Origin: Pseudomonas sp. A-1
GTDB lineage: Bacteria; Pseudomonadota; Gammaproteobacteria; Pseudomonadales; Pseudomonadaceae
Assembly: GCF_004801855.1 (NCBI RefSeq)
Contig: NZ_SSTC01000004.1
Coordinates: forward strand, 1 to 64,000
Length of the DNA stretch: 64,000 nt
Direction of reading: 5' to 3'
Position numbers and translations under genes: made by a program. Under the pieces are notes generated by a model. That model was not told where the DNA came from and did no database searches. It saw nothing but the letters and a program-made list of their open reading frames with translations. Of the stretch, positions 28,002 to 36,312 are shown piece by piece; positions within the stretch are counted from its first letter, which is position 1; every line of letters starts with the position of its first letter.

Positions 28002-28023
28002 CCTCGCCGCCCGCGACAAATAT

Positions 28024-28112
28024 TTATACAAAATCTATACAAAACCTATTGACCGGCGGCAGCAACGACTTATCCTGTAGCAAGGTTGTACACAAATCTT
28101 GCGACGTACAAG
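28024..28112 (+). promoter_or_regulatory. Promoter and TTGTACA/TATACAA operator region of the second MerR operon
   Basis: TTATACA (28024-28030) and CTATACAA (28035-28042) precede TTGACC (28049-28054) and TATCCT (28071-28076), a 16-bp-spaced -35/-10 pair. An inverted pair TTGTACA (28086-28092) and GTACAAG (28106-28112) follows. The AT-rich island stands out from the GC-rich surroundings. Confidence 0.6.
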
Positions 28113-28124
28113 TTGGAGACTGCC

Positions 28125-28214
28125 ATGTCCCTCACGCTCCCCCGCCACAAGCCCGGCCGCAGCGCCGGCCCGCAGCTGCATCGGGCAACCTCCAGCCTGC
28201 GTGACGCGATCTGA
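28125..28214 (+). CDS. Possible 29-residue leader peptide before the second MerR gene
   Basis: An ATG at 28125 has TTGGAG placed well upstream. It opens a 29-codon frame (MSLTLPRHKPGRSAGPQLHR...) whose stop ends 2 bp before the ATG of the MerR gene. The peptide is basic and shows no recognisable family. It could couple or attenuate translation of the regulator, or simply be leader sequence. Confidence 0.4.
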   Translation: MSLTLPRHKPGRSAGPQLHRATSSLRDAI

Positions 28215-28216
28215 CC

Positions 28217-29173
28217 ATGCACGACGACCGCGATCCACGCGACGATTTGTCGGACGACGAAATGGCCGGCCTGCTGCCGATCCGCGAGGTGGCGCGGCGC
28301 ACCGGGGTGAACCCGGTGACCCTGCGCGCCTGGGAGCGCCGCTACGGGCTGATCGTCCCGCAGCGCACCGCCAAGGGCCACCGCCTGTACTCGCAGGCGC
28401 AGGTGGCGCAGGTGCAGCAGATCCTCGACTGGCTGGAGCGCGGCGTGTCGGTCAGCCAGGTGCGTGGCCTGCTCAGCGATGCCCGGGTGCCGAGCGGTGC
28501 CGACGACCACGGCTGGCGGGCGCGCCGGGAGCAACTGCTGGGCGCCATCGCCAACCTGGCCGAACGCGCCCTCGACGACGGCTTCAACCAGGCAGTAGCC
28601 CTCTATCCGCCGGCGACGGTATGCCGCCATCTCCTGCTGCCGCTGCTCGAGGACCTGCACCGGCGCTGGGTCAGCCTGCCGAATGCCGAACTGGAGCGTG
28701 CGTTCTTCCTGTCCTGGCTGCGCAGCAAGCTGGGCGCGCGGCTGTACCACAGCAACCGCCTGCTCGGCAGCGCCCCGCTGCTGCTGGTCAATTGCTCCTC
28801 GGCGCCGCTGGAGCCGGCGCTCTGGCTGTGCGCCTGGCTGGTCGGCAGTGCCGAATGCCCGGTCAGCGTGCTCGACTGGCCGCTGCCGGCGCCCCAGCTG
28901 GCGCTGGCGGTACAGCGCATGCAGCCGCGTGCCGTGCTGCTCTACGCCAGCGAGGCGCTCGATCGCGATGCCCTCGCCCGCCTGCTGCAGGGAGTGGCCT
29001 GCCCGTGTCTGCTGTGCGGTCCGGCGGCGGAGCGCCAGCGCGATCAGTTGGCAGCGATCACCGATCTGCATCTGACCCTCGACCCGCTCGACGCCCAGCA
29101 GTGCCTGCATCGCCTCGGCCTGCTCGGCCTGCAAGGAGAACTGCGCCATGCGCCGATCGACCTGGCCCCGTGA
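28217..29173 (+). CDS. MerR-family regulator, class II LitR/PplR-like (2)
   Basis: A 318-residue paralogue of the 25951-26901 regulator. The helix-turn-helix (about 19-90) is nearly identical (LPIREVARRTGVNPVTLRAWERRYGLI), while the C-terminal domain is quite divergent. Both probably bind the same type of site. It is the first full-length gene of an operon for lipid modification, so autoregulation is likely through the TTGTACA sites upstream. No cobalamin-binding motif is visible in the C-terminal domain. Confidence 0.85.
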   Translation: MHDDRDPRDDLSDDEMAGLLPIREVARRTGVNPVTLRAWERRYGLIVPQRTAKGHRLYSQAQVAQVQQILDWLERGVSVSQVRGLLSDARVPSGADDHGWRARREQLLGAIANLAERALDDGFNQAVALYPPATVCRHLLLPLLEDLHRRWVSLPNAELERAFFLSWLRSKLGARLYHSNRLLGSAPLLLVNCSSAPLEPALWLCAWLVGSAECPVSVLDWPLPAPQLALAVQRMQPRAVLLYASEALDRDALARLLQGVACPCLLCGPAAERQRDQLAAITDLHLTLDPLDAQQCLHRLGLLGLQGELRHAPIDLAP

Positions 29174-29208
29174 CGACCTGCACCAGCGGGCGCGGCAGGA
29201 CGCCGGCC

Positions 29209-29634
29209 ATGGCTGACTTCCTGCGCCGTTTCGCCGACGACTTCGCCCGCCTGGACAAGCACCGGCTGCAGCACCTCGATGCGCTGTACACCCGCGACGT
29301 GGTGTTCCGCGATCCGCTGCACGAGATCCGCGGCCTGGAGGCCCTGCGCGACTACTTCGGCGAAATGTACGCCAACGTGGAGGATCTGCGCTTCGACTTC
29401 CACGGCTTCGACCAGGTCGGCGCCGGCGAGGGCTACCTGCGCTGGACCATGAGCTACCGCCACCCGCGCCTGCGCCGCGGTGCGCCGATCCGCGTCGAGG
29501 GCTGCTCGCACCTGCGCTGGCACGACGAGCGGGTGTACCGCCACCGCGACTACTTCGATGCCGGCGCCCTGCTCTACGAACACCTACCCGTGCTGGGCGG
29601 CGTGATCGCCTGGCTGAAACGGAGGCTGGCATGA
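29209..29634 (+). CDS. SnoaL-like (NTF2-fold) protein
   Basis: A 141-residue NTF2-like protein: FARLDKHRLQHLDALYTRDVVFRDPLHEIRGLEALRDYF and a late RHRDYFDAGALLYEHLP. This family includes ketosteroid isomerases and polyketide cyclases, but no catalytic pair is diagnosable here. ATG 29209 is chosen; a GTG at 29170 overlapping the MerR stop (GTGA) would add 13 residues. Its stop overlaps the next gene's ATG by 4 bp, so it is translationally coupled within the lipid operon. Confidence 0.78.
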   Translation: MADFLRRFADDFARLDKHRLQHLDALYTRDVVFRDPLHEIRGLEALRDYFGEMYANVEDLRFDFHGFDQVGAGEGYLRWTMSYRHPRLRRGAPIRVEGCSHLRWHDERVYRHRDYFDAGALLYEHLPVLGGVIAWLKRRLA

Positions 29635-30392
29635 AACGCATCTGGCTGACCGGAGCCAGCAGCGGCATCGGCGCCGCGCTGGCGGAAATCCTCCTGCAGC
29701 AGGGCCACCACCTGGCGCTCAGCGCGCGCAGCGAGGCGCCCCTGCAGGCCCTGGCCAACCGCTGGCCGCAGCAGGTGCTGGTGCTGCCCGGCGACCTCGT
29801 CGACGCCGAGCAGGTGCGCGCCATCGGCCAGCGCATCGCCGCGGCCTGGGGCGCGCTGGACTGCGCCATCCTCAACGCCGGCACCTGCGAGTACATCGAC
29901 GCGCGCGCCTTCGAGGCGGCCATGGTCGAGCGCGTGGTGCGCGCCAACCTGTTCTCCGCCGCCCACTGCATCGAGGCGGCGCTGCCGCTGCTGCGCCGTG
30001 GCCACCAGCCGCACCTGGTGGCGGTGGCCAGTTCGGTGACCTTCCTGCCGCTGCCGCGCGCCGAGGCCTACGGCGCGTCCAAGGCGGCGCTGCGCTACCT
30101 GTGCGAGTCGCTGCGCCTCGATCTGGCCGCCGAGGGCATCGCCGTCACCCTGGTCAGCCCCGGCTTCGTCGATACCCCGCTGACCCGCCGCAACGATTTC
30201 CCCATGCCCATGCGCTGGCCCGTGGAACGCGCCGCCCGCCACATCGCCGAGCGGCTGCCGCGGCGGCCGTTCGAGATCGCCTTTCCCGGCGCCTTCGTCG
30301 CCATCCTGCTGCTGCTCGCCCACCTGCCGCGCCGCCTGCAGCTGGCGCTGGGCCGGCGCATGTCCCGCACCACCACGGAAGACCGTCCATGA
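29631..30392 (+). CDS. Short-chain dehydrogenase/reductase
   Basis: A 253-residue SDR: TGASSGIG (NAD(P)-binding), NAG in ILNAGTC, and the catalytic pattern S...Y-G-A-S-K (AEAYGASKAALRYLCESLRLD). A hydrophobic C-terminal segment (AFVAILLLLAHLPRRL) suggests membrane association, as in SDRs acting on lipid substrates. Coupled start and stop overlaps (ATGA) on both sides place it firmly in the operon. The substrate is unknown. Confidence 0.88.
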   Translation: MKRIWLTGASSGIGAALAEILLQQGHHLALSARSEAPLQALANRWPQQVLVLPGDLVDAEQVRAIGQRIAAAWGALDCAILNAGTCEYIDARAFEAAMVERVVRANLFSAAHCIEAALPLLRRGHQPHLVAVASSVTFLPLPRAEAYGASKAALRYLCESLRLDLAAEGIAVTLVSPGFVDTPLTRRNDFPMPMRWPVERAARHIAERLPRRPFEIAFPGAFVAILLLLAHLPRRLQLALGRRMSRTTTEDRP

Positions 30393-31636
30393 AGATCGCC
30401 ATCATCGGCAGCGGCATCGCCGGCCTGACCGCCGCCTACCTGCTAAACCGCCGCCACGAGATCACCCTGTTCGAGGCCAGCGACTGGATCGGCGGGCACA
30501 CCCATACCGTGGACGTGCAGCTGGACGGGCGCGACTACGCCATCGACACCGGCTTCATCGTCTTCAACGACTGGACCTACCCCAACTTCATCCGCCTGCT
30601 CGAGCGGCTCGGCGTCGCCTCGCGCCCCACCGAGATGAGCTTCTCGGTGCACGATCCCGACAGCGGCTGCGAATACAACGGCAACAACCTCAACAGCCTG
30701 TTCGCCCAGCGCCGCAACCTGCTGTCGCCGAGCTTCCTCGGCATGCTGCGCGACATCCTGCGCTTCAACCGCGAGGCGCTGAGGGATCTCGCCGAGGAGC
30801 GCATCGGCGCCGACATCACCCTCGGCGACTACCTGGCGCGCGGTCGCTACGGCCGACGCTTCGTCGACCACTACATCGTGCCGATGGGCGCGGCGATCTG
30901 GTCGATGTCGCTGGCGGACATGCTCGACTTCCCGCTGCAGTTCTTCGTGCGCTTCTTCAAGAACCACGGCCTGCTGTCGGTCAACGACCGCCCGCAGTGG
31001 CGGGTCATCGCGGGCGGCTCGCGCGCCTACGTGGCGCCGCTGACCGCCAGCTTCCGCGAGCGCATCCGCCTCAACTGCCCGGTGTGGCTGGTCGAGCGCG
31101 ACGCGGACGGCGTCACCCTGCTCAGCCCGGCCGGCCGCGAGCGCTTCGACAAGGTGGTGTTCGCCTGCCACAGCGACCAGGCCCTGACGCTGCTCGCCGC
31201 GCCGAGCCTGACCGAGCAGCGGATCCTCGGCGCGCTGCGCTACGCCGACAACGACGTGGTGCTGCACACCGACACCCGCCTGCTGCCGCAACGTCCGCTG
31301 GCCTGGGCGAGCTGGAACTACCGGCTCGGCGGCCCGGCGCGCCAGCCGGCGGCGGTGACCTACAACATGAACATCCTGCAGGGCATCGAGGCGCCAAAGA
31401 CCTTCTGCGTCAGCCTCAACCAGACCGCCGCCATCGATCCGGCGCGGATCCTCGGCCGCTACAACTACGCCCATCCGCAGTACAGCCTCGCCGGCATCGC
31501 CGCCCAGGCGTGCTGGCGCGAGCTGCACGGCCAGCAGCACAGCTTCTTCTGCGGTGCCTACTGGGCCAACGGCTTCCACGAGGACGGCGTGGTCAGCGCG
31601 CTGCGCGTGGCCGAGGCCTTCGGGGAGCGCCTGTGA
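30389..31636 (+). CDS. FAD-dependent amine-oxidase-like protein (lipid-associated)
   Basis: A 415-residue flavoprotein with the N-terminal Rossmann motif IAIIGSGIAGLTAAYLL and the second motif GGHTHTVDV. It is of the NAD(P)-binding Rossmann/amine oxidase group often found beside DUF1365 and cyclopropane-synthase-like genes. The ATG overlaps the SDR stop (ATGA). Homologues in this gene set take part in modification of unsaturated or cyclopropane-type fatty acyl chains, for example in furan-fatty-acid formation in Rhodobacter. I infer a similar lipid desaturase or oxidase role, without proof. Confidence 0.85.
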   Translation: MKIAIIGSGIAGLTAAYLLNRRHEITLFEASDWIGGHTHTVDVQLDGRDYAIDTGFIVFNDWTYPNFIRLLERLGVASRPTEMSFSVHDPDSGCEYNGNNLNSLFAQRRNLLSPSFLGMLRDILRFNREALRDLAEERIGADITLGDYLARGRYGRRFVDHYIVPMGAAIWSMSLADMLDFPLQFFVRFFKNHGLLSVNDRPQWRVIAGGSRAYVAPLTASFRERIRLNCPVWLVERDADGVTLLSPAGRERFDKVVFACHSDQALTLLAAPSLTEQRILGALRYADNDVVLHTDTRLLPQRPLAWASWNYRLGGPARQPAAVTYNMNILQGIEAPKTFCVSLNQTAAIDPARILGRYNYAHPQYSLAGIAAQACWRELHGQQHSFFCGAYWANGFHEDGVVSALRVAEAFGERL

Positions 31637-32424
31637 ACAGCGCGCTCTACCAGGGCTGGGTCGGCCACCGGCGCTTCCTGCCGCGCGGCCACGCCTTCCG
31701 CTACCGCATCGGTCTGCTCTACCTGGATCTCGCCGAACTGGACGCGGTGCTGGCCCTGTCGCCGCTGGCCGGGCGTTCGCGCTGGGCGCCGTTCGCCATC
31801 CGCGAGACGGATTTCCTGCCGCAGTACACGCGCAGCGGCATGCCGCTGGCCGAGGCGGTGCGCCTGCGCGTCGGCGAGGCGCTCGGCCATGCGCCGCAGG
31901 GCCGCATCTGCCTGCTCGCCCAGCCGCGCAGCTGGGGCCTGGCCTTCAATCCGGCGAGCTTCTTCTACTGCTTCGAGGCCGACGGCCGCCTCGCCGCGAT
32001 CCTCTGCGAGGTCAGCAACACGCCCTGGCTGGAGCGCTACCACTACGTGCTGCCGGTCGATGTCACCGGCGAGTCGCGCCACCGGGTGGCCAAGGGCTTC
32101 CACGTCTCGCCCTTCCTGCCGCGCGACCTGGAGTACCGCATGCGCCTCTCCGCCCCCGGGGAGCAGCTGCGCATCCACATGGAGGACTGGCAGGGCGACG
32201 CCAAGCTGTTCGAGGCCGCGCTCGGCCTCAGCCGCATCGAACTCGACCGCCGCAGCCTGCACCGCCACCTGCTGGCCTTCCCGGCGATGACCGCCAAGAC
32301 CGTGGCCGCCATCTACTGGCAGGCCCTGCGCCTGGCACTCAAGCGCGTGCCGATCTTCGACCACCAACCTGCGGACGGCGACCACCGTACCGCCCGACCG
32401 GAGCCCAGCCATGAAGAGCACTAG
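31633..32424 (+). CDS. DUF1365 family protein
   Basis: A 263-residue protein starting at GTG 31633, which overlaps the FAD gene's stop (GTGA). It has the family's LYQGWVGHRRFLPRGHAFRYRIGLLYLDLAEL opening, AFNPASFFYCF and AKGFHVSPFLP motifs. DUF1365 proteins are nearly always encoded beside the FAD protein and a CFA-synthase-like gene, as here. Function unproven; they may bind the lipid substrate. The 3' end overlaps the next gene by 14 bp. Confidence 0.88.
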   Translation: MNSALYQGWVGHRRFLPRGHAFRYRIGLLYLDLAELDAVLALSPLAGRSRWAPFAIRETDFLPQYTRSGMPLAEAVRLRVGEALGHAPQGRICLLAQPRSWGLAFNPASFFYCFEADGRLAAILCEVSNTPWLERYHYVLPVDVTGESRHRVAKGFHVSPFLPRDLEYRMRLSAPGEQLRIHMEDWQGDAKLFEAALGLSRIELDRRSLHRHLLAFPAMTAKTVAAIYWQALRLALKRVPIFDHQPADGDHRTARPEPSHEEH

Positions 32425-33685
32425 CCTTTCCCCGGCCAAACCTGGCCTGTTCGCCGGCAACGGACTGGGCGCGGGCCTGCTCAAGCGTGCCGTGCTGCGC
32501 CAGCTCGCCGGCCTGCGCCACGGCCAGCTCACCGTCTGCGAGGACGGCGAACGCCGCAGCTACGGCCAGCCCGGCAGCGAGCTGCATGGCGAGATCCACA
32601 TCCACGATGCCGCCGCCTGGGCGATGGTCGCCGGCAACGGTTCGATCGGCGCCGGCGAGGCGTACATCCACGGCTACTGGAGCAGCCCGGACCTCACCGC
32701 CGTGGTGCGCGTGTTCGTCGCCAACCTCGAGGTGCTGGACGCCCTGGACAGCGGCATCGCCCGCCTCGGCCGGCCGCTGCTGCAGGGCCTGCACTGGCTC
32801 AACCGCAACACCCGCAAGGGCTCGCGACGCAACATCGCCGCCCACTACGACCTCGGCAACGCGCTGTTCGAGCAGTTCCTCGACCCGACCATGATGTACT
32901 CGGCGGCGATGTTCCAGGACGAGGCCGACACCCTCGAGCAGGCCCAGCTCAACAAGCTCGAGTGCATCTGCCGCAAGCTCGACCTGCAGCCGGGCGACCA
33001 CCTGCTGGAGATCGGTACCGGCTGGGGCAGCATGGCGATGTATGCGGCGACCCACTACGGCTGCCGGGTGACCACCACCACCCTGTCCCAGGAGCAGTAC
33101 GCCTATACCCGCCGGCGCATCGAGGAGCAGGGTCTGGAGGATCGCATCACCCTGCTGCTCGAGGACTACCGCGACCTGCAGGGCCAGTACGACAAGCTGG
33201 TGTCGATCGAGATGGTCGAGGCGGTCGGCCACCGCTACCTGCCGACCTACTTCCGCCAGTGCGCCCGCCTGCTCAAGGACGACGGCCTGATGCTGCTGCA
33301 GGCCATCACCATCCGCGACCAGCGCTACGCGCAGGCCTGCCGCTCGGTGGACTTCATCCAGCGCTACATCTTCCCCGGCGGCGCCCTGCCCTCGATCAGC
33401 CGCATGCTGGAGGTCGTCGGCCGCGACACCGATCTCAACCTGTTCCACATGGAGGACTTCGGCCTGCACTACGCGCGCACCCTGCGCCTGTGGCACGACA
33501 ACCTGCGCCGCGCCCGCCACTTCCTCGAGCAGCTCGGCTACGACGAGCAGTTCTTCCGTCTGTGGGAGTTCTACCTGTGCTACTGCGAAGGGGGCTTCCT
33601 CGAGCGCAGCATCGGTACCGCGCAGCTGCTGCTGGCCAAGCCGGCGGCCCGCCCGGCGCCGCTGCTCGGCCGCCAGCAGGCCTGA
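32411..33685 (+). CDS. Cyclopropane-fatty-acyl-phospholipid synthase-like methyltransferase
   Basis: A 424-residue SAM-dependent enzyme. The SAM site is LLEIGTGWGSMAMYAA (about residues 196-211); NIAAHYDLGNALFEQFLDPTMMYSAAMF and the late YCEGGFLERSIG are as in CFA synthases. It transfers a methylene or methyl group from SAM to the double bond of membrane phospholipid acyl chains. Its place in a probable light-induced operon suggests membrane protection against photooxidative (singlet oxygen) stress. This is likely a second, specialised CFA-type enzyme rather than the stationary-phase one. Confidence 0.9.
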   Translation: MKSTSLSPAKPGLFAGNGLGAGLLKRAVLRQLAGLRHGQLTVCEDGERRSYGQPGSELHGEIHIHDAAAWAMVAGNGSIGAGEAYIHGYWSSPDLTAVVRVFVANLEVLDALDSGIARLGRPLLQGLHWLNRNTRKGSRRNIAAHYDLGNALFEQFLDPTMMYSAAMFQDEADTLEQAQLNKLECICRKLDLQPGDHLLEIGTGWGSMAMYAATHYGCRVTTTTLSQEQYAYTRRRIEEQGLEDRITLLLEDYRDLQGQYDKLVSIEMVEAVGHRYLPTYFRQCARLLKDDGLMLLQAITIRDQRYAQACRSVDFIQRYIFPGGALPSISRMLEVVGRDTDLNLFHMEDFGLHYARTLRLWHDNLRRARHFLEQLGYDEQFFRLWEFYLCYCEGGFLERSIGTAQLLLAKPAARPAPLLGRQQA

Positions 33686-33686
33686 C

Positions 33687-34184
33687 ATGCGCCTGCTGGC
33701 CAACGCGGCGCTGTTCCAGCTCGGCTGGTTCGCCTGCGTGCTGGGGGCGCAGCGCCCGGCCCTGCTGCTGCTCGCCGGCGCCTGCCTGCTGGCCCATTTC
33801 GCCTTCGTCGGCCGCGGGCGCGGCGAGCTGGCGAGGGTCGGCGCGCTGACCCTCGCCAGCTGCGCCCTCGACAGCCTGCTGCTCAATCTCGGGGTCTTCG
33901 ACTTCGCCGGCGACAGCCGCGTGCTGCCGCTCTGGCTGGCCCTGCTGTGGGCGCTGTTCGCCACCACCCTCGGCCACAGCCTGGCCTGGAGCGCCCGGCC
34001 CTGGTGGTTGGGCAGCCTGCTCGGCGCCCTCGGCGGGCCGCTGTCCTACCTGCTCGGCGCGCGCCTGGCCGGCGTCGGCCTGCCGCTGGGCCTGTGGCCG
34101 ACCCTGCTCCTGCTGGCGCTGATCTGGGCGCTGCTGGTGCCGCTGCTGCACGGCTTGCGCCTGCGTCTTGGCGCGGTCCGCTGA
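33687..34184 (+). CDS. DUF2878 family membrane protein
   Basis: A 165-residue, very hydrophobic protein with about five membrane helices (FQLGWFACVLGAQRPALLLLAG, LPLWLALLWALFATTLGHSLAW, PTLLLLALIWALLVPLLHG). It begins one base after the CFA-like stop. Members of DUF2878 regularly end such lipid operons. Its function is unknown. The operon stops here, 4 bp from the convergent SDR gene. Confidence 0.8.
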   Translation: MRLLANAALFQLGWFACVLGAQRPALLLLAGACLLAHFAFVGRGRGELARVGALTLASCALDSLLLNLGVFDFAGDSRVLPLWLALLWALFATTLGHSLAWSARPWWLGSLLGALGGPLSYLLGARLAGVGLPLGLWPTLLLLALIWALLVPLLHGLRLRLGAVR

Positions 34185-34188
34185 GCGC

Positions 34189-34884
34189 CTACCAGGGCAG
34201 TTGCTCGCCGTTCCACGAATAGAAGCCGCCGCTGGCCTCGGGGCCGAGCCCGTCGATCACCTGCAGCAGTTGCCTGGCCGCCAGCACCGGCGCGCGGCCG
34301 ATCTCCGCGCCGCGGAATGGCCGTGACAGCGCGGAGTCGACCGTGCCCGGATGCAGGGCCAGCAGCACGGCGTTGGGATTGCTGCGCCGCACCTCGATGG
34401 CGGCGGTCTTCACCAGCATGTTCAGCGCCGCCTTGGCGGCGCGATAGCTGTACCAGCCGCCCAGGCGGTTGTCGCCGATGCTGCCGACCTTGGCGGAAAG
34501 CATGGCCAGCACGCCGCGCCGGCGGTCGAGCAGGCGGGCGAAGTGGCGCAGCAGCAGCGCCGGCCCGAAGGTGTTGACCCTGAAGGTATCCAGCAGCTGG
34601 TCGTAGTGGAGATCGCCGAGCTTCTTCTCCGGCATGAACGCCGGGGCGTGCAGCACGCCGGCGGCGTTGACGATCAGCTGGAACGGCGCCTGCGCGGCCA
34701 GTGCCTCGGCCGCATCCGCGATGCTCGCCTCGTCGGCGAAGTCGATGGCCGGCCGGGAGCCGCGCGACAGACCGAGCACCGCCGCGCAGCGCGGGTCCGC
34801 ACGCAACTCCGCGACCAGCGCCGAGCCGATGGCGCCCGAGGCGCCGATCACCAGGGCGCGGTAGCCGTCGGGGAAGGAGTCCAT
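34189..34884 (-). CDS. Short-chain dehydrogenase (CsgA-like)
   Basis: A 231-residue SDR with IGASGAIGSALVAEL (nucleotide site), NAAGVLH and the catalytic S...YSYRAAKAALNM. It is of the group sometimes called cell-cell signalling protein CsgA or C-factor. It is last in a three-gene minus-strand operon with the DUF3833 lipoprotein and chalcone-isomerase-like genes, and its ATG overlaps the lipoprotein stop. The convergent layout and similar promoter repeats suggest it belongs to the light module. Confidence 0.85.
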   Translation of the reverse strand: MDSFPDGYRALVIGASGAIGSALVAELRADPRCAAVLGLSRGSRPAIDFADEASIADAAEALAAQAPFQLIVNAAGVLHAPAFMPEKKLGDLHYDQLLDTFRVNTFGPALLLRHFARLLDRRRGVLAMLSAKVGSIGDNRLGGWYSYRAAKAALNMLVKTAAIEVRRSNPNAVLLALHPGTVDSALSRPFRGAEIGRAPVLAARQLLQVIDGLGPEASGGFYSWNGEQLPW

Positions 34885-35411
34885 CAGGGCGCTTCCTTGC
34901 GGAAGAACAGGGTGACCTGGCCCAGTTCGAAGCCGAACTTGGTCATGAACGAGCGGTTGGCCATGGTGCGCTCGTCGAGCAGGTACATCCAGTCGTCGAA
35001 GTCGACCTGGTAGACCTTACCGTCCACCGGCAGGCTGAGCACGTAGCGCCAGCGCAGGGCGTTGCCGGCCACCTCGCCGCGCGCCTCGCCGACCACGTCG
35101 CCGGCCGTGCCCCGCCAGCGGCCGGGACCGTCGGGGCGCAGGGTCCACACGCGCTTCTGCTTGCTGCCGTCGCTGTAGGTGAAGTCCTCGTCGAGGATCA
35201 GCCGGTCGCCTTCGCGGCGGCCGTTGATCACCACGTGGAAGCGCTTGATCACCTCGCCCGAGCGCTTCTGGAACATGCCCCAGGCGTCCACCCGGCCGTC
35301 GAAGTAGGCAGGCAGGTCGAGTTGCGGCTGCTGGTCGCGGTAGTGCTCGACGTCGATCTGGCTGCAGCCACCGAGGCAGATGCAGAGCGACAGAAGAAGT
35401 TTCTTCAGCAT
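34884..35411 (-). CDS. DUF3833 lipoprotein
   Basis: A 175-residue protein with a lipoprotein signal (LLLSLCICLGGC, lipobox LGGC, C16). The mature part has PAYFDGRVDAWGMFQKRSGEVIKRF and YRDQ segments of the DUF3833 family, beta-rich and perhaps lipid-binding. Members are recurrently encoded with CFA-like, DUF1365 and DUF2878 genes, as across the convergent operon here. Function unknown. Confidence 0.85.
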   Translation of the reverse strand: MLKKLLLSLCICLGGCSQIDVEHYRDQQPQLDLPAYFDGRVDAWGMFQKRSGEVIKRFHVVINGRREGDRLILDEDFTYSDGSKQKRVWTLRPDGPGRWRGTAGDVVGEARGEVAGNALRWRYVLSLPVDGKVYQVDFDDWMYLLDERTMANRSFMTKFGFELGQVTLFFRKEAP

Positions 35412-35420
35412 GGAGGGTCC

Positions 35421-35942
35421 TCAGGGTGCGGCGGCGCCCAGCAACCTGGCGCGCAGCTCGGGGTTGCGCGTGCGGGCATCCAGCCAGATGGAGAAGAAGA
35501 TGCGGGCGAACTCCTCGTCGCGCACCTCGTGCTGCAGGCGGTCGCCGGCGTAAAAGCGCGCGCCGAACCCGGGCAGGTACACGCCGGTGATGCGCGAACC
35601 CGGCGCGGTGTCGACGAAGGCTTGGTGCATGTGCCCGGCCCATTCGGCGAGCTGCGCCGTGCCGACCTGGTCACCGTGCAGGCGACGGATCTCGTCGATA
35701 CTCACCTCGACCAGCCGCTCGCGGCTGATCTCGCGGTGGTAGATCAGCTCGAGGGCGAACGGCACTCCGGCGGCGAGGCGCTCGGCCGGGCTCCACAGAC
35801 GGGCGCTGTACAGGCGAAAGCCGAACAGGCTCAGCTCCCCCTCGCCGAGCAGGCGGGCTTCGGGGAGAGCTTCGCGCCAGTTGCCCAGTGCGCTGCCGCT
35901 GAGCAGGCAGAGGCCGAACAGGACGACCCGCAGACTGTGCAT
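35421..35942 (-). CDS. Exported chalcone-isomerase-like protein
   Basis: A 173-residue protein with a signal peptide (MHSLRVVLFGLCLLSGSALG) and a chalcone-isomerase-like fold: LLGEGELSLFGFRLYSARLW, LIYHREISRERLVEVSIDEIRRL, FGARFYAGDRL. Bacterial members bind fatty acids or have unknown roles rather than acting on flavonoids. An ATG at 35978, with GAGGA upstream, would add 12 residues before the signal peptide. It heads the minus-strand operon. Confidence 0.8.
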   Translation of the reverse strand: MHSLRVVLFGLCLLSGSALGNWREALPEARLLGEGELSLFGFRLYSARLWSPAERLAAGVPFALELIYHREISRERLVEVSIDEIRRLHGDQVGTAQLAEWAGHMHQAFVDTAPGSRITGVYLPGFGARFYAGDRLQHEVRDEEFARIFFSIWLDARTRNPELRARLLGAAAP

Positions 35943-36312
35943 CACGGCAGTTCCGGTCACGGACAGGTAGTCGTACATCGCACGGGTCCTCGCACGGAAA
36001 TGGCAGGGCTCAGTGTCGCGTCACCGGGTACCTGACAAGTTGCGACGGCGCGCCAGCTGAACCCTGCATGAAATCTATACGACAACACAAAATATGTACA
36101 ATAAAATTATACAGACACAGACAGCCAGACTGATCAGCGCAGCGAATATCGGGCCCCTGACTGGAGCAGGTTGAACACCACGGTCTTTCTTGTACAGCTT
36201 TCCACCTGGGCGCCGGATCTGCGCGCTTTAGTCGCCTGCTGGCCGTCCGTCGGGCTGTGCTATGGTGCGCGCAGTCGCCCGTCGGGCCCCCGCCATCATG
36301 AGGAATCCACAG
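35943..36312. promoter_or_regulatory. AT-rich divergent promoter region with TGTAC-type repeats
   Basis: On the minus strand TTGTAC (36096-36101) and TATAGA (36074-36079) form a -35/-10 pair with a 16-bp spacer for the chalcone-isomerase-like operon. TGTATAA (36107-36113) lies just upstream of it. TTGTAC also occurs at 36190-36195 toward the copper chaperone gene, without a good -10. The island is clearly lower in GC than its surroundings. No gene is seen in the gap. Confidence 0.55.
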
